DNA from: Bog-950 sp964631835
GTDB lineage: Bacteria; Bacteroidota; Bacteroidia; Chitinophagales; LD1
Direction: 5' to 3'
Length of the DNA stretch: 64,000 nucleotides
NCBI GenBank assembly: GCA_964631835.1
Contig: CAZWAD010000011.1
Coordinates: 1 to 64,000, forward strand
Position 1 is the first letter of the stretch, and each line of letters starts with the position of its first letter. Of the stretch, positions 45,134-53,889 are shown piece after piece. Below the pieces are notes generated by a model. That model ran no database searches. It saw only the letters and a program-made list of their open reading frames with translations, and was not told the DNA's origin. A program made the position numbers and the translations under genes.

Positions 45134-46711
45134 ATGGCAGATGTAAAACCCGATGAAATTTCATCTATTCTCCGCGAACAGCTTTCCGGATTAAAAACAG
45201 CCGCACAATTAGAGGAAGTCGGAACTGTATTGCAAGTGGGCGATGGTATTGCCCGCGTTTACGGTTTAACCAACGCCCGTGCCGGTGAACTTGTTGAGTT
45301 CCAAAACGAAATAAAAGCAATTGTACTGAACCTTGAAGAAGATAACGTTGGTGTGGTATTGATGGGTCCTTCGGATAAAATTAAAGAAGGAGACACGGTA
45401 AAAAGAACCGGTGTTATTGCTTCTATCAGAGTAGGTGAGGGCATGGTAGGCAGAGTGGTTAATACACTTGGTGACCCTATTGATGGCAAAGGACCTATTA
45501 CCGGTCAGCTTTATGAAATGCCTTTGGAGCGTAAAGCTCCGGGTGTTATTTACCGCCAACCGGTGAATGAGCCGCTGCAAACAGGAATTAAGGCGATTGA
45601 TGCCATGATTCCGATTGGACGAGGACAACGTGAATTGATTATCGGTGACCGTCAGGTTGGGAAAACCGCTGTGGCAATTGATACCATCATCAACCAGAAA
45701 GAATTTTTCGAAAAAGGTGAACCGGTTTATTGTATTTATGTGGCTTGCGGGCAAAAGTCTTCTACAGTTGCCAAAGTTGCGAAGACGCTCGAAGATAACG
45801 GAGCAATGGCTTATACAACTATCGTTTCTGCTTCGGCTGCTGACCCTGCCCCGCTCCAGTTTTATGCTCCTTTTGCCGGGTGCGCTATTGGAGAATACTT
45901 CCGTGACACCGGTCGCCCGGCTCTTATTGTATATGATGATTTGTCGAAGCAGGCAGTGGCTTATCGCGAGGTTTCCCTTCTTCTTCGCAGACCTCCGGGC
46001 CGCGAAGCTTACCCAGGTGATGTATTTTACCTTCACAGCCGGCTGCTTGAGCGTGCCGCAAAAATCAACGCGAATAACGATGTGGCTAAGATGATGAATG
46101 ATGTTCCTGAATCTATCCGTCCCATCCTTAAAGGTGGCGGCTCTCTTACCGCTCTTCCCATTATTGAAACACAAGCCGGTGACGTTTCTGCATACATTCC
46201 GACTAACGTAATTTCTATTACCGATGGACAGATATTTCTTGAGTCGAACCTTTTCAACTCCGGTATACGTCCTGCGATTAACGTAGGTATTTCGGTTTCG
46301 CGCGTGGGTGGTAATGCCCAGGTGAAGGCGATGAAGAAAGTTGCGGGAACACTGAAGCTTGACCAGGCTCAATATCGCGAACTTGAAGCTTTCTCCAAAT
46401 TCGGTTCCGATTTGGATGCCGCCACAAAAGCGGTTCTTGATAAAGGAGCGCGGAATGTTGAAATTCTGAAGCAGGCCCAGTTTTCTCCTTTCACCGTGGA
46501 AAAGCAGGTTGCTATCCTTTACGTGGGAAGTAAAAACCTAGCAGCTAAAGTTCTTCTTCCCAAAATGAAGGATTTTGAAAAAGATTTCCTTACTCAGCTT
46601 GAAACCCGTTTCCCTGATACATTGAAAGGTTTGAAAAACCCCATGAGCGCTGAAACCGAAAAACAGTTGCAGGAGTTAGCTGCTGAAGTAAGTTTGAACT
46701 ACTCGCGTTAA
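45134..46711 (+). CDS. atpA: F0F1 ATP synthase subunit alpha
   Basis: The 525-residue non-catalytic nucleotide-binding subunit has the Walker A loop GDRQVGKT (residues 171-178), the IVYDDLSKQAVAYR Walker B region and the arginine finger segment NVGISVSRVGG. The beta-barrel N-terminus begins VLQVGDGIARVYGL. It is the last atp gene in the cluster; the gamma-subunit gene usually found next is absent, and a minus-strand T9SS gene begins only 40 bases on. A 368-codon open frame on the opposite strand is a shadow of its codon bias. Confidence 0.97.
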   Translation: MADVKPDEISSILREQLSGLKTAAQLEEVGTVLQVGDGIARVYGLTNARAGELVEFQNEIKAIVLNLEEDNVGVVLMGPSDKIKEGDTVKRTGVIASIRVGEGMVGRVVNTLGDPIDGKGPITGQLYEMPLERKAPGVIYRQPVNEPLQTGIKAIDAMIPIGRGQRELIIGDRQVGKTAVAIDTIINQKEFFEKGEPVYCIYVACGQKSSTVAKVAKTLEDNGAMAYTTIVSASAADPAPLQFYAPFAGCAIGEYFRDTGRPALIVYDDLSKQAVAYREVSLLLRRPPGREAYPGDVFYLHSRLLERAAKINANNDVAKMMNDVPESIRPILKGGGSLTALPIIETQAGDVSAYIPTNVISITDGQIFLESNLFNSGIRPAINVGISVSRVGGNAQVKAMKKVAGTLKLDQAQYRELEAFSKFGSDLDAATKAVLDKGARNVEILKQAQFSPFTVEKQVAILYVGSKNLAAKVLLPKMKDFEKDFLTQLETRFPDTLKGLKNPMSAETEKQLQELAAEVSLNYSR

Positions 46712-46750
46712 TAACGGTATTTGCAAACAGGCAGTAAGTTCACAGGGTTT

Positions 46751-49033
46751 TTATCTCTGAATAACTAACTTTCTTGTTGCGTTTCCACCGTCTTTACCGG
46801 TAACGGTTACAAAGTAAACACCGGTGGGGAAAGCGCCAGCCTCAAGCTGCGAGCTTCGAGCCTCGAGAGGAATAGCCAGAAGCTTTCTGCCGGTGATGTC
46901 GGTGATGGTTGCCATACTGCCAATCATGTTTTCGTCAATGTCAATGGTAAAGGTTCCGTTTGCGGGATTCGGGTAAATTCTCACAGCTCGCGGCTCGTGG
47001 CTCGAAGCTATTCCTGAAACTATTGCCAGCGTATTGGTCGTTGTATTCGTCACCACCGGTGCGTTGAAGTCGAAGTAGATGTAGGCGGTGTTGTTGATTA
47101 CCGTGCCCACCGGTGCTGTGCTTTTCACTTTTATCTTGTATTGCACATAGCCGTGGCTCAGCGGCTCGTTGGTGGGGCTGTCAACCAGCATGATGTTCGG
47201 GAAGTTGAAGCGCACAGCATTTTCTTTAAGCTGCACCAGCGGCTGGTGGCTGTAAGCAAGCAGTTGGAAGGTGGAAACATCTAAATCAGTATCGAGGGTA
47301 TCATCAACATAAATGTCATAAGCTGTGTCAGTTCCTGTATTTTGAAAGTTGATAGTGTAAGTAAGCCATCGTTCACCACCCTCATCAACATCAGCAACCG
47401 GATAGACATTTTTATCGTTAGGGTCAAACGATGCACGAATAACCAAGCATTGTGTAAGCGTGTTGTTTGAAAGGTTGATATCTCCAGCGACAGAAGTTAC
47501 TGTAACGGTGATGCAAACCTGCTGGCCCACCGGTAAAGAAGTCGGAGTATATACTATAATATTAAATGCAGATGCTCCGTTAAGCAATCTGAAATCGGCA
47601 ACATTCCAGGTAATGGTATTGCCGCTGACGTTTGCGGGGGTAAGCGCTCCCGATGCTGGCGAAATGTAAGAAATTCCTGAGCCAAGAGTAACCGTCACCG
47701 TTCCGCTCATAGCACTCAGGCAACCCACCTGATAAAAGGCAGCAACATTTCCTGCATAAATATTAATCTGTGTATTCCTTCCTGAACTCAGCCTTCCACT
47801 TACGCTCATAACGCCTACATCGAAGCCCTGCCGGCATACCACGGCAAAGTCATTGTCATACTGCAGAGAATCGAGAGCGGTAAGCACAACAGAATGCGAG
47901 CTGTTCCCCGGGCAATTAACCCTGAACGGAAGATAAGTGGTATCTACACTTATATCGTAGGTTCCTAAAGTATCGGTATCGAAAGAATAAACGCCATTCG
48001 TATCAGTAAGCACCTGCTGAACGAGAACAGCGTTACTCCAAAGCCGAACAGGTATATTTTTCAGTCCTTTGTCCAAACCATCTTTCAGACAGTTTGCGTT
48101 ATTATCAAAATAAACCTTACCGCTTACATTTTGGTAAATAGGGCAGCCGTTGGGGTTAAACAGACTGCAAAAAGGAAGCGAAGTGAGTGTGGGAGAACTG
48201 TTAGTTACATTTCCATAATTTGGAATGCAATTGATATTGGTATTGCTGAAATCTAAATTTACTATCCGCTTTAGTTTGGGCAGGCAGCCAAGAGGATTGT
48301 CATCAATCCAACATATATTCATCGAATCGGGAAACTCCGGTAGATGGGTGATTTGATTATTACGGCAAACCAATTGAACTAAACCGGCAGGTAAGTTTGG
48401 AATCGTGGTCAGTTGGTTGCTGCTTACTTCCAGATAAGTCAGGCTTGCCGGTAATGGCGGCAAACCGGTAATTAGGTTACCATCGCAGAAAAAGCGCGAC
48501 AACTTACCCGGGAGAGCCGGAAGGCTGTCAATTTGATTATAATCTAAAAATGTCTGCCACAGGCTATCGGGCAATGCAGGCAGGCGGGTAAGCTGGTTGT
48601 TGGTAAAATCCATGTATGTAATGGTTGGCGGAAAGGCATCTACACTGTCAATGACATTATCAAAGCAACTCAAAGAAGTAAGTCCGGGAGGCAATTGAGT
48701 AAGATACCGGAGGTTGTTGCCCGCGCAACTCAAACCTTTCAGGGTAGCTGGCAAAGGCGGAAGACTATCAAGATAGTTATGATTGCACGACAAATTCAGG
48801 AGCGTATCGAAATACTGAATACCCTCCAGGTTACTGATGGCCTTATAATCTAAACTCAGGTTGGTGATAGTTCTTACCAATACGCAGGTGGTATCCATCA
48901 GCGTGTCGTTCATGCATGAGGGGATATAACTGTTCAGGTAGTTGCGGAAATTAACATCGGGAATGAGTACCCATTGCGCCTTAGTAATATAAGAACCGAA
49001 AACGATAAGGCTGAGGAGCAGATGTTTTTTCAT
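46751..49033 (-). CDS. Secreted leucine-rich-repeat protein with T9SS sorting domain (paralogue 1)
   Basis: The 760-residue product begins with a signal peptide (MKKHLLLSLIVFGSYITKAQ). Residues about 60-270 are LRRs of the short LPxLPxxLxxLxCxxNxL type. An SdrD-B/Cna-like module (about 300-370, VSGKVYFDNNANCLKDG) and a DUF11-like back region (about 540-680, FDPNDKNVYPVADVDEGGER, AYSHQPLVQLKENAV) follow. The T9SS type A domain enters with IYPNPANGTF. Two stretches have a 7-base DNA period: 46982-47009 before YPNP, and 46839-46866 in the sorting domain. It is the last gene of the three-gene operon (13 bases after 49046). LRRs imply protein binding at the cell surface. Confidence 0.88.
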   Translation of the reverse strand: MKKHLLLSLIVFGSYITKAQWVLIPDVNFRNYLNSYIPSCMNDTLMDTTCVLVRTITNLSLDYKAISNLEGIQYFDTLLNLSCNHNYLDSLPPLPATLKGLSCAGNNLRYLTQLPPGLTSLSCFDNVIDSVDAFPPTITYMDFTNNQLTRLPALPDSLWQTFLDYNQIDSLPALPGKLSRFFCDGNLITGLPPLPASLTYLEVSSNQLTTIPNLPAGLVQLVCRNNQITHLPEFPDSMNICWIDDNPLGCLPKLKRIVNLDFSNTNINCIPNYGNVTNSSPTLTSLPFCSLFNPNGCPIYQNVSGKVYFDNNANCLKDGLDKGLKNIPVRLWSNAVLVQQVLTDTNGVYSFDTDTLGTYDISVDTTYLPFRVNCPGNSSHSVVLTALDSLQYDNDFAVVCRQGFDVGVMSVSGRLSSGRNTQINIYAGNVAAFYQVGCLSAMSGTVTVTLGSGISYISPASGALTPANVSGNTITWNVADFRLLNGASAFNIIVYTPTSLPVGQQVCITVTVTSVAGDINLSNNTLTQCLVIRASFDPNDKNVYPVADVDEGGERWLTYTINFQNTGTDTAYDIYVDDTLDTDLDVSTFQLLAYSHQPLVQLKENAVRFNFPNIMLVDSPTNEPLSHGYVQYKIKVKSTAPVGTVINNTAYIYFDFNAPVVTNTTTNTLAIVSGIASSHEPRAVRIYPNPANGTFTIDIDENMIGSMATITDITGRKLLAIPLEARSSQLEAGAFPTGVYFVTVTGKDGGNATRKLVIQR
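46839..46866 (-). repeat. Heptamer repeat inside the T9SS domain of paralogue 1
   Basis: Four 7-base units on the plus strand (GCCTCAA, GCTGCGA, GCTTCGA, GCCTCGA) run without gaps; read on the coding strand they give the peptide LEARSSQLEAG. The same site in paralogue 2 is 49134-49161 and in paralogue 3 is 51671-51705, where the word differs. Confidence 0.85.
46982..47009 (-). repeat. Heptamer repeat in the linker of paralogue 1
   Basis: CACAGCT, CGCGGCT, CGTGGCT and CGAAGCT form four consecutive 7-mers just before the YPNPANG entry. The coded peptide is SSHEPRAV-like. Confidence 0.85.
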
Positions 49034-49045
49034 GGTGTGGCGATT

Positions 49046-51553
49046 TTATTTCTGAATAACTAATTTCTTTGTTGCACTTCTTCCATCTCTACCGGTGACG
49101 GTGACAAAATAGACTCCGGTGGGGAAAGCGCCAGCCTCAAGCTGCGAGCTTCGAGCCTCGAGAGGAACAGCCAGAAACTTTCTGCCGGTGAGGTCGGTTA
49201 TGGTTGCCATACTGCCAATCATGCTTTTATCAATGTCAATGGTAAAGGTTCCGTTTGCGGGATTCGGGTAAATTCTCACAGCTCGCGGCTCGTGGCTCGT
49301 GGCTTCTATTCCGGAAATAATAGCAAGAGTGTTGCTCGTGGTATTCGTCACTACCGGTGCGTTGAAGTCGAAATAGATGTATGCGGTGTTGTTAATCACA
49401 GTGCCTACCGGTGCACTGCTTTTCACTTTTACTTTGTATTGAACATAGCCGTGGCTCAGCGGCTCGTTAGCGTTGCTGTCAACCAGCATAATATTGGGGA
49501 AGTTGAAGCGCACAGTATTTTCTTTGAGCTGCACAAGCGGCTGATGGCTGTAGGCAAGCAGTTGGAAAGTAGAAACATCCAAATCAGCATCGAGCGTATC
49601 GGTAATATAAATATGGTAAGCAGTATCGGTACCGGTATTCTGGAAGTTGACGGTGTAAGTAAGCCATCTTTCGCCATTTACATCTACATCGCTGAGCGGG
49701 TAAACTTGTTTGTCGTTGGGGTCGAAGGAGCCGACAACTACGAAGCAATGCGTTTGAATGTTATTGCTCGGAAAATCATCACCGGTAATGGGAGTAACCG
49801 TAACGGTAAAGCAAATGGTTTCACCGATTGCAGCGCTCATGTTAGTGAGCACAATGATGCCAAAGCTGCTATTAAAATCAATGGTGCCGAAATCGGCAAT
49901 GTTGTAAGTAAGTGTATTGCCGCTAACAGTAGTTGGAGCAAGCGCACCGGGGGCAGGAGAAACATAATTTGCCGGACCGGTGATAACTACTGTTACGCTG
50001 CCGCTGATACCCTGAGAACAATTAAGGCCATAAAAATTGCTGCTACTGCCCACATGAATATTTACGTTCGTAGGAATACCTGAGCGGAACCGGGTTGCTG
50101 AAATACTCCAGGCAGCTAAATCAAAACCCGTATTGCACCGGACAGAAAAATCTAATCCGGTGGCTGAGGGATTGGAGATGCTTAATAAAGGAGAATACTT
50201 ACCGCCTGATGGACAATTGATAGTAAGGGGCAAATTAATGGTGTCAATAAAAACTTCGTAAACAGCACTGTCAGTTTCAAAAAAGTTAAACTCACCCAGC
50301 GAGTTAGTCATTTGTTGCTGATAAGAATGTGGTGCAGTGGCAATTATCTTCAGGTTCGCAATATTTTGGTCAGCGCTGTCCTTAATACAATCGTTATTAA
50401 AATCCACATAGCATTTACCGGCAATATTCAAGTTGAGGTTTTTTAACTCAATCAAGCTGTTATATGGTTCTACACCTGCACTGCTATCCAGGTTTTGTAA
50501 AACCGTATAAGCGTAGGTACTCATATCAAACTTAAAAACAACTCCTCCTCCGAACGTTCCTCCCGAACTCGCCACTCCGTACAGTTTACCATCCGAGCCT
50601 TCGGTCATAGCAGCAAAAACCCTTACTCCGGAAGAATCAGTCAGATAGCGCAGCACCTCCAGGCTATCATTGGTTATATCATAACTGAAAATAGCGCCCC
50701 GGTATACCGAACCAATATCTGTAGTTCCGTAAAGTTTACCATTTGAAGCCAGTGTAAGCCCCGACCACTGTACGTTACCATACGTGCCGTCAAAGAAAAA
50801 TTTATCGGTATAGGTATGAGTAATTGGGTCGAAGCAATACAACACGTTTCCGCCTACGCCATAAAGTTTGCCATTTCCGGCTTGCACCGGTGGCTTGGAA
50901 GGTCTGCCGACCGTATTATTAAAATCATGCTCCTTAACCAAAGTATTGGTGTAAATATCATAGCTGAATATAACACCATCGGCAGTAGCTCCCCCGTTAT
51001 GGGTAACTCCATACAGCAAACCATTTGAAGCTTCCATCAAATAGTCCTTAGGGTCTCTGCCTTCTGTAACCTCAAAGTCGTGCAGCTTGGTAAAAACTCC
51101 GGCTTCATCAAAACTAAACAAGGTACCCCAGCCGTTAGCGCCTCCCTGACCGGCACACCCGTAAAACTTACCGTTGCTGGCACGCATTAAAACGGTATTG
51201 GCAATACAATTGCCATCAGAAGGTGTAAAGACGAAAAGCATGGTATCTGTGCCATTAATATTGTACCGGTGAATAGAACCGCTCCCGTTGCCGCCTCCAT
51301 TCATTACGTAGTAGATATTACCTCCTAACCCTTGAGTAATACCATTGTTTCCAAGGGTGGATCCAGTAGTAAACTCGTGAAGTTCAGTAAAACCAGTGCC
51401 ATCGCCATTAATTTTAAAAAGACTGCCGTAGATGCCCGTTCCGCCATAATTAGCCGTAGTAGAACCGTAGAAAGTAGGTATCTGGCCGGTTGAAATAAAA
51501 GATAAAAGTGTGGCTGTAAAAAACAGTGTGCTGTTTAGGAAATTCTTTTTCAT
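49046..51553 (-). CDS. Secreted GloVer-repeat protein with T9SS sorting domain (paralogue 2)
   Basis: The 835-residue product has a signal peptide (MKKNFLNSTLFFTATLLSFI...) and about seven repeats of the GloVer type (roughly residues 40-370), each shaped like YGSLFKINGDGTGFTELHEF and LLYGVTHNGGATADGVIFSY. These repeats probably form a beta-propeller. The SdrD-B-like module, the DUF11-like back region and the T9SS domain are shared with the two neighbours. The back region carries 233 bases identical to paralogue 3 (49383-49615). Heptamer stretches are at 49277-49304 and 49134-49161. Middle gene of the operon, 33 bases after paralogue 3. Confidence 0.87.
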   Translation of the reverse strand: MKKNFLNSTLFFTATLLSFISTGQIPTFYGSTTANYGGTGIYGSLFKINGDGTGFTELHEFTTGSTLGNNGITQGLGGNIYYVMNGGGNGSGSIHRYNINGTDTMLFVFTPSDGNCIANTVLMRASNGKFYGCAGQGGANGWGTLFSFDEAGVFTKLHDFEVTEGRDPKDYLMEASNGLLYGVTHNGGATADGVIFSYDIYTNTLVKEHDFNNTVGRPSKPPVQAGNGKLYGVGGNVLYCFDPITHTYTDKFFFDGTYGNVQWSGLTLASNGKLYGTTDIGSVYRGAIFSYDITNDSLEVLRYLTDSSGVRVFAAMTEGSDGKLYGVASSGGTFGGGVVFKFDMSTYAYTVLQNLDSSAGVEPYNSLIELKNLNLNIAGKCYVDFNNDCIKDSADQNIANLKIIATAPHSYQQQMTNSLGEFNFFETDSAVYEVFIDTINLPLTINCPSGGKYSPLLSISNPSATGLDFSVRCNTGFDLAAWSISATRFRSGIPTNVNIHVGSSSNFYGLNCSQGISGSVTVVITGPANYVSPAPGALAPTTVSGNTLTYNIADFGTIDFNSSFGIIVLTNMSAAIGETICFTVTVTPITGDDFPSNNIQTHCFVVVGSFDPNDKQVYPLSDVDVNGERWLTYTVNFQNTGTDTAYHIYITDTLDADLDVSTFQLLAYSHQPLVQLKENTVRFNFPNIMLVDSNANEPLSHGYVQYKVKVKSSAPVGTVINNTAYIYFDFNAPVVTNTTSNTLAIISGIEATSHEPRAVRIYPNPANGTFTIDIDKSMIGSMATITDLTGRKFLAVPLEARSSQLEAGAFPTGVYFVTVTGRDGRSATKKLVIQK
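49134..49161 (-). repeat. Heptamer repeat in the T9SS domain of paralogue 2
   Basis: GCCTCAA, GCTGCGA, GCTTCGA and GCCTCGA, the same four 7-mers and site as in paralogue 1. Confidence 0.85.
49277..49304 (-). repeat. Heptamer repeat in the linker of paralogue 2
   Basis: CACAGCT, CGCGGCT, CGTGGCT, CGTGGCT: four 7-mers before the YPNPANG entry. Compared with paralogue 1 the final unit differs (CGTGGCT instead of CGAAGCT) and the coding sequence has one extra residue (ATSHEP against ASSHEP context). Confidence 0.85.
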
Positions 51554-51586
51554 GGTGTTAGTTTTTAAATGGTGAATAATTGTTCC

Positions 51587-53677
51587 TTATTTCTGAATAA
51601 CTAACTTCCTTGTTGCGCTTCTTCCGTCTCTACCGGTAACGGTGACAAAATACACTCCGGTGGCGAAAGTTTCAGTAGATAGTAAATAGTAGTTAGTAGT
51701 TAGTTCAACAGCCGCCATTTTTCTTCCGGTAACGTCAGAAACAGTAACTGTGCCACCGGTGAAGGTTTTGTCCAACTGTAAGGTTACATTGGTATTGGCA
51801 GGATTCGGATAAATGTTGATGTCCGGTGTCCGATGTCCGATGTCGGAAACATCGCTGATAAGAGCCAGCGTATTCGTAGTCGTATTCGTCACCACCGGTG
51901 CGTTGAAGTCGAAGTAGATGTAGGCGGTGTTGTTAATCACAGTGCCTACCGGTGCACTGCTTTTCACTTTTACTTTGTATTGAACATAGCCGTGGCTCAG
52001 CGGCTCGTTAGCGTTGCTGTCAACCAGCATAATATTGGGGAAGTTGAAGCGCACAGTATTTTCTTTGAGCTGCACAAGCGGCTGATGGCTGTAGGCAAGC
52101 AGTTGGAAAGTAGAAACATCCAAATCAGCATCGAGCGTATCGGTAATATAAATATGAATAGCCGTATCGGTGCCGGTGTTTTGGAAGTTGACGGTGTAAG
52201 TAAGCCAGCGCTCCCCATTTGCATCTACATCGCTGAGGGGGTAAACTTCTTTGTTGTTAGGGTCAACTGATGCGACAACAAAAAAGCAATGCGTCTGAAA
52301 ATTATTAGTAGGAACATTATCACCGGCAACAGAGGTAATAGCAACCGCAATGCAAATGGTATCGCCAATATTTGCAGTTGTGTCAGTTTGCACCATCATG
52401 TTAAAGCTGTTGGTAAAATCGGTGTTGCCGAAATCCGGCACTTGGTAAGTAATCATACTGCCGCTAACAGTAGTTGGAGTAAGCGCACCGGGAGCAGGAG
52501 AAGCATAAGAAGCGGGACCCGTTATCTCAATGGTTACATTACCGCTTATACCAGCAGCGCAATGAGCGCCATAAAAACTATTGAGGTAACCGGCATGTAT
52601 ATTTACCGGACTGATTCGGGCCGGTCTGAATCTGCCACTAATACTCCATGCAGCCAAATCAAAACCTGGTTTGCAGCTTATGGCAAAGTTCCTGTCGAAG
52701 TGCAGGGTATCAGTTGCGGTGAGTGTGTCATACAGTACATTATTGGCGGGACAGCTAACATGAAAGGGCAATCCCGTGGTATCTACTCGCATTTCATAGT
52801 TGCCGAAGGTGTCGGTCAATAACGTATAACTGCCATCTGGAACAGTTATTATTTCATCCACCAAATTGCCATCTTTCCAAAGCCCCACTTTTATATTATT
52901 CACTGCGGCATCGCTGCTATCACTTACGCAATTCAGATTAGCATCATGGTAAACATTACCAGCAAGGTTCCAGTAAACGGAACAGCCGTTAGCATTAAAT
53001 AAACCGCAAACGGGAACACTGCTTAATGGCGGGTTGCTGCTTATATTTCCCTGCGGATAATTGGGAAGACAGGTAATAACTGTGCTATCAAACGAGAAAT
53101 ATTCTATAATCTTTAGTATGGGTAAGCAATACAGGTTGGGGTTATTTTCGCAATGGAAGTCACTAAGCAAGTCGGGCAATTCGGGAATAGAATTTAGTTG
53201 ATTCACTCCGCAGCTTAACCAGGTTAAACTCCCCGGCAGAGCAGGCAGAGAGGTAAGTAGATTGCTATAGCAATTCAACCCGGTTAAACTCCCTGGCAAA
53301 GAGGGCAGTGAGGTGAGTTGATTATAAGAGCACCGCAACCAATCTAAACTCTCTGGCAAAACAGGCAGCCAAGTGAGTTGATTATAAGAACAAGCAAACA
53401 CAGTTAAATTATTGAAATATTGAATTCCTGTAAGATCTGTGATATTACTATTATCACAATCTATTAGTGTCGCCCCTACCACTGCCGGGCAACTCGTATC
53501 CATCTGCCAACCGGTAGTATTATTCCCCTGCATACAAGCCGAATAGCCATTGGTATTCAGCCACGTTCCGAAATTAGTATCGGGTATGCTCACCCACTGG
53601 GCGGAGGAAATGAGAAATGTAAAATGTAAAATGAGAAATGAAGAGACAAGGCGGAGGAGGAGCAGATGTTTCTTCAT
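51587..53677 (-). CDS. Secreted leucine-rich-repeat protein with T9SS sorting domain (paralogue 3)
   Basis: From the ATG at 53677 the product has 696 residues with a signal peptide (MKKHLLLLRLVSSFLIL...). The longer frame upstream has 64 extra residues without support, and the promoter sits within it. LRRs of the LPxLPxSLxxLxCxxN type fill about residues 90-210. An SdrD-B-like module, the DUF11-like back region and a T9SS domain with IYPNPANTNV entry follow. Its signal peptide and both back-end linker sites have a 7-base DNA period (53606-53640, 51814-51848, 51671-51705), with words different from paralogues 1 and 2. First gene of the operon. Confidence 0.88.
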   Translation of the reverse strand: MKKHLLLLRLVSSFLILHFTFLISSAQWVSIPDTNFGTWLNTNGYSACMQGNNTTGWQMDTSCPAVVGATLIDCDNSNITDLTGIQYFNNLTVFACSYNQLTWLPVLPESLDWLRCSYNQLTSLPSLPGSLTGLNCYSNLLTSLPALPGSLTWLSCGVNQLNSIPELPDLLSDFHCENNPNLYCLPILKIIEYFSFDSTVITCLPNYPQGNISSNPPLSSVPVCGLFNANGCSVYWNLAGNVYHDANLNCVSDSSDAAVNNIKVGLWKDGNLVDEIITVPDGSYTLLTDTFGNYEMRVDTTGLPFHVSCPANNVLYDTLTATDTLHFDRNFAISCKPGFDLAAWSISGRFRPARISPVNIHAGYLNSFYGAHCAAGISGNVTIEITGPASYASPAPGALTPTTVSGSMITYQVPDFGNTDFTNSFNMMVQTDTTANIGDTICIAVAITSVAGDNVPTNNFQTHCFFVVASVDPNNKEVYPLSDVDANGERWLTYTVNFQNTGTDTAIHIYITDTLDADLDVSTFQLLAYSHQPLVQLKENTVRFNFPNIMLVDSNANEPLSHGYVQYKVKVKSSAPVGTVINNTAYIYFDFNAPVVTNTTTNTLALISDVSDIGHRTPDINIYPNPANTNVTLQLDKTFTGGTVTVSDVTGRKMAAVELTTNYYLLSTETFATGVYFVTVTGRDGRSATRKLVIQK
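51671..51705 (-). repeat. Heptamer repeat in the T9SS domain of paralogue 3
   Basis: TTCAGTA, GATAGTA, AATAGTA, GTTAGTA and GTTAGTT run without gaps. The coded peptide is TNYYLLSTET. It occupies the site that in paralogues 1 and 2 carries GCTTCGA-type heptamers. Confidence 0.85.
51814..51848 (-). repeat. Heptamer repeat in the linker of paralogue 3
   Basis: TGTTGAT, GTCCGGT, GTCCGAT, GTCCGAT and GTCGGAA occupy the linker before IYPNPANT, coding SDIGHRTPDIN. Confidence 0.85.
53606..53640 (-). repeat. Heptamer repeat inside the signal peptide of paralogue 3
   Basis: GGAAATG, AGAAATG, TAAAATG, TAAAATG and AGAAATG are consecutive 7-mers. On the coding strand this gives the hydrophobic FLILHFTFLIS core of the signal peptide. 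Confidence 0.85.
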
Positions 53678-53696
53678 GGGGGGAGATTTAGTATGA

Positions 53697-53728
53697 TAAA
53701 AGTAAAACTTCTTTTTGTAGAAAGCAAA
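53697..53728 (-). promoter_or_regulatory. Promoter of the three-gene T9SS operon
   Basis: On the minus strand TTTG (53725-53728), 20 bases, and TACTTTTA (53697-53704) fit the consensus with one mismatch, 19-20 bases before the ATG at 53677. It supports that start over the longer frame. Confidence 0.6.
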
Positions 53729-53737
53729 AGCATACAT

Positions 53738-53817
53738 CCACCCCTTGTCCTGCCAAAGGCGGGACGTTCCCCTGCTTTCCACGAAGTGCGGGGTGCTCGC
53801 ATAGCGGAGCGGGGTGG
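53738..53817. repeat. Imperfect palindromic element with CCACCCC/GGGGTGG ends
   Basis: The element starts CCACCCC and ends GGGGTGG, with inner GC-rich arms (CTGCC...GGCGGGAC and CCACGAAGTGCGGGG). This is the shape of a short dispersed hairpin element. No reading frame or target duplication was noticed. Confidence 0.5.
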
Positions 53818-53889
53818 GTTTGATGCAGAGGGTGGTTTTAGCTGACCGATAGTGAAAAAGCCTGAACAATGGTGGTTTTAGCGCTTTTA

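Noticed and set aside
45266..46372. 368-codon open frame opposite atpA
   Set aside because: It lies wholly inside a certain atpA gene and its product (Arg, Asn and His-rich) has no recognisable family. It is a codon-bias shadow.
51587..53869. Longer form of the paralogue 3 protein starting at 53869
   Set aside because: The extra 64 residues are coded by the palindromic element and promoter region; a signal peptide starts exactly at the ATG 53677.
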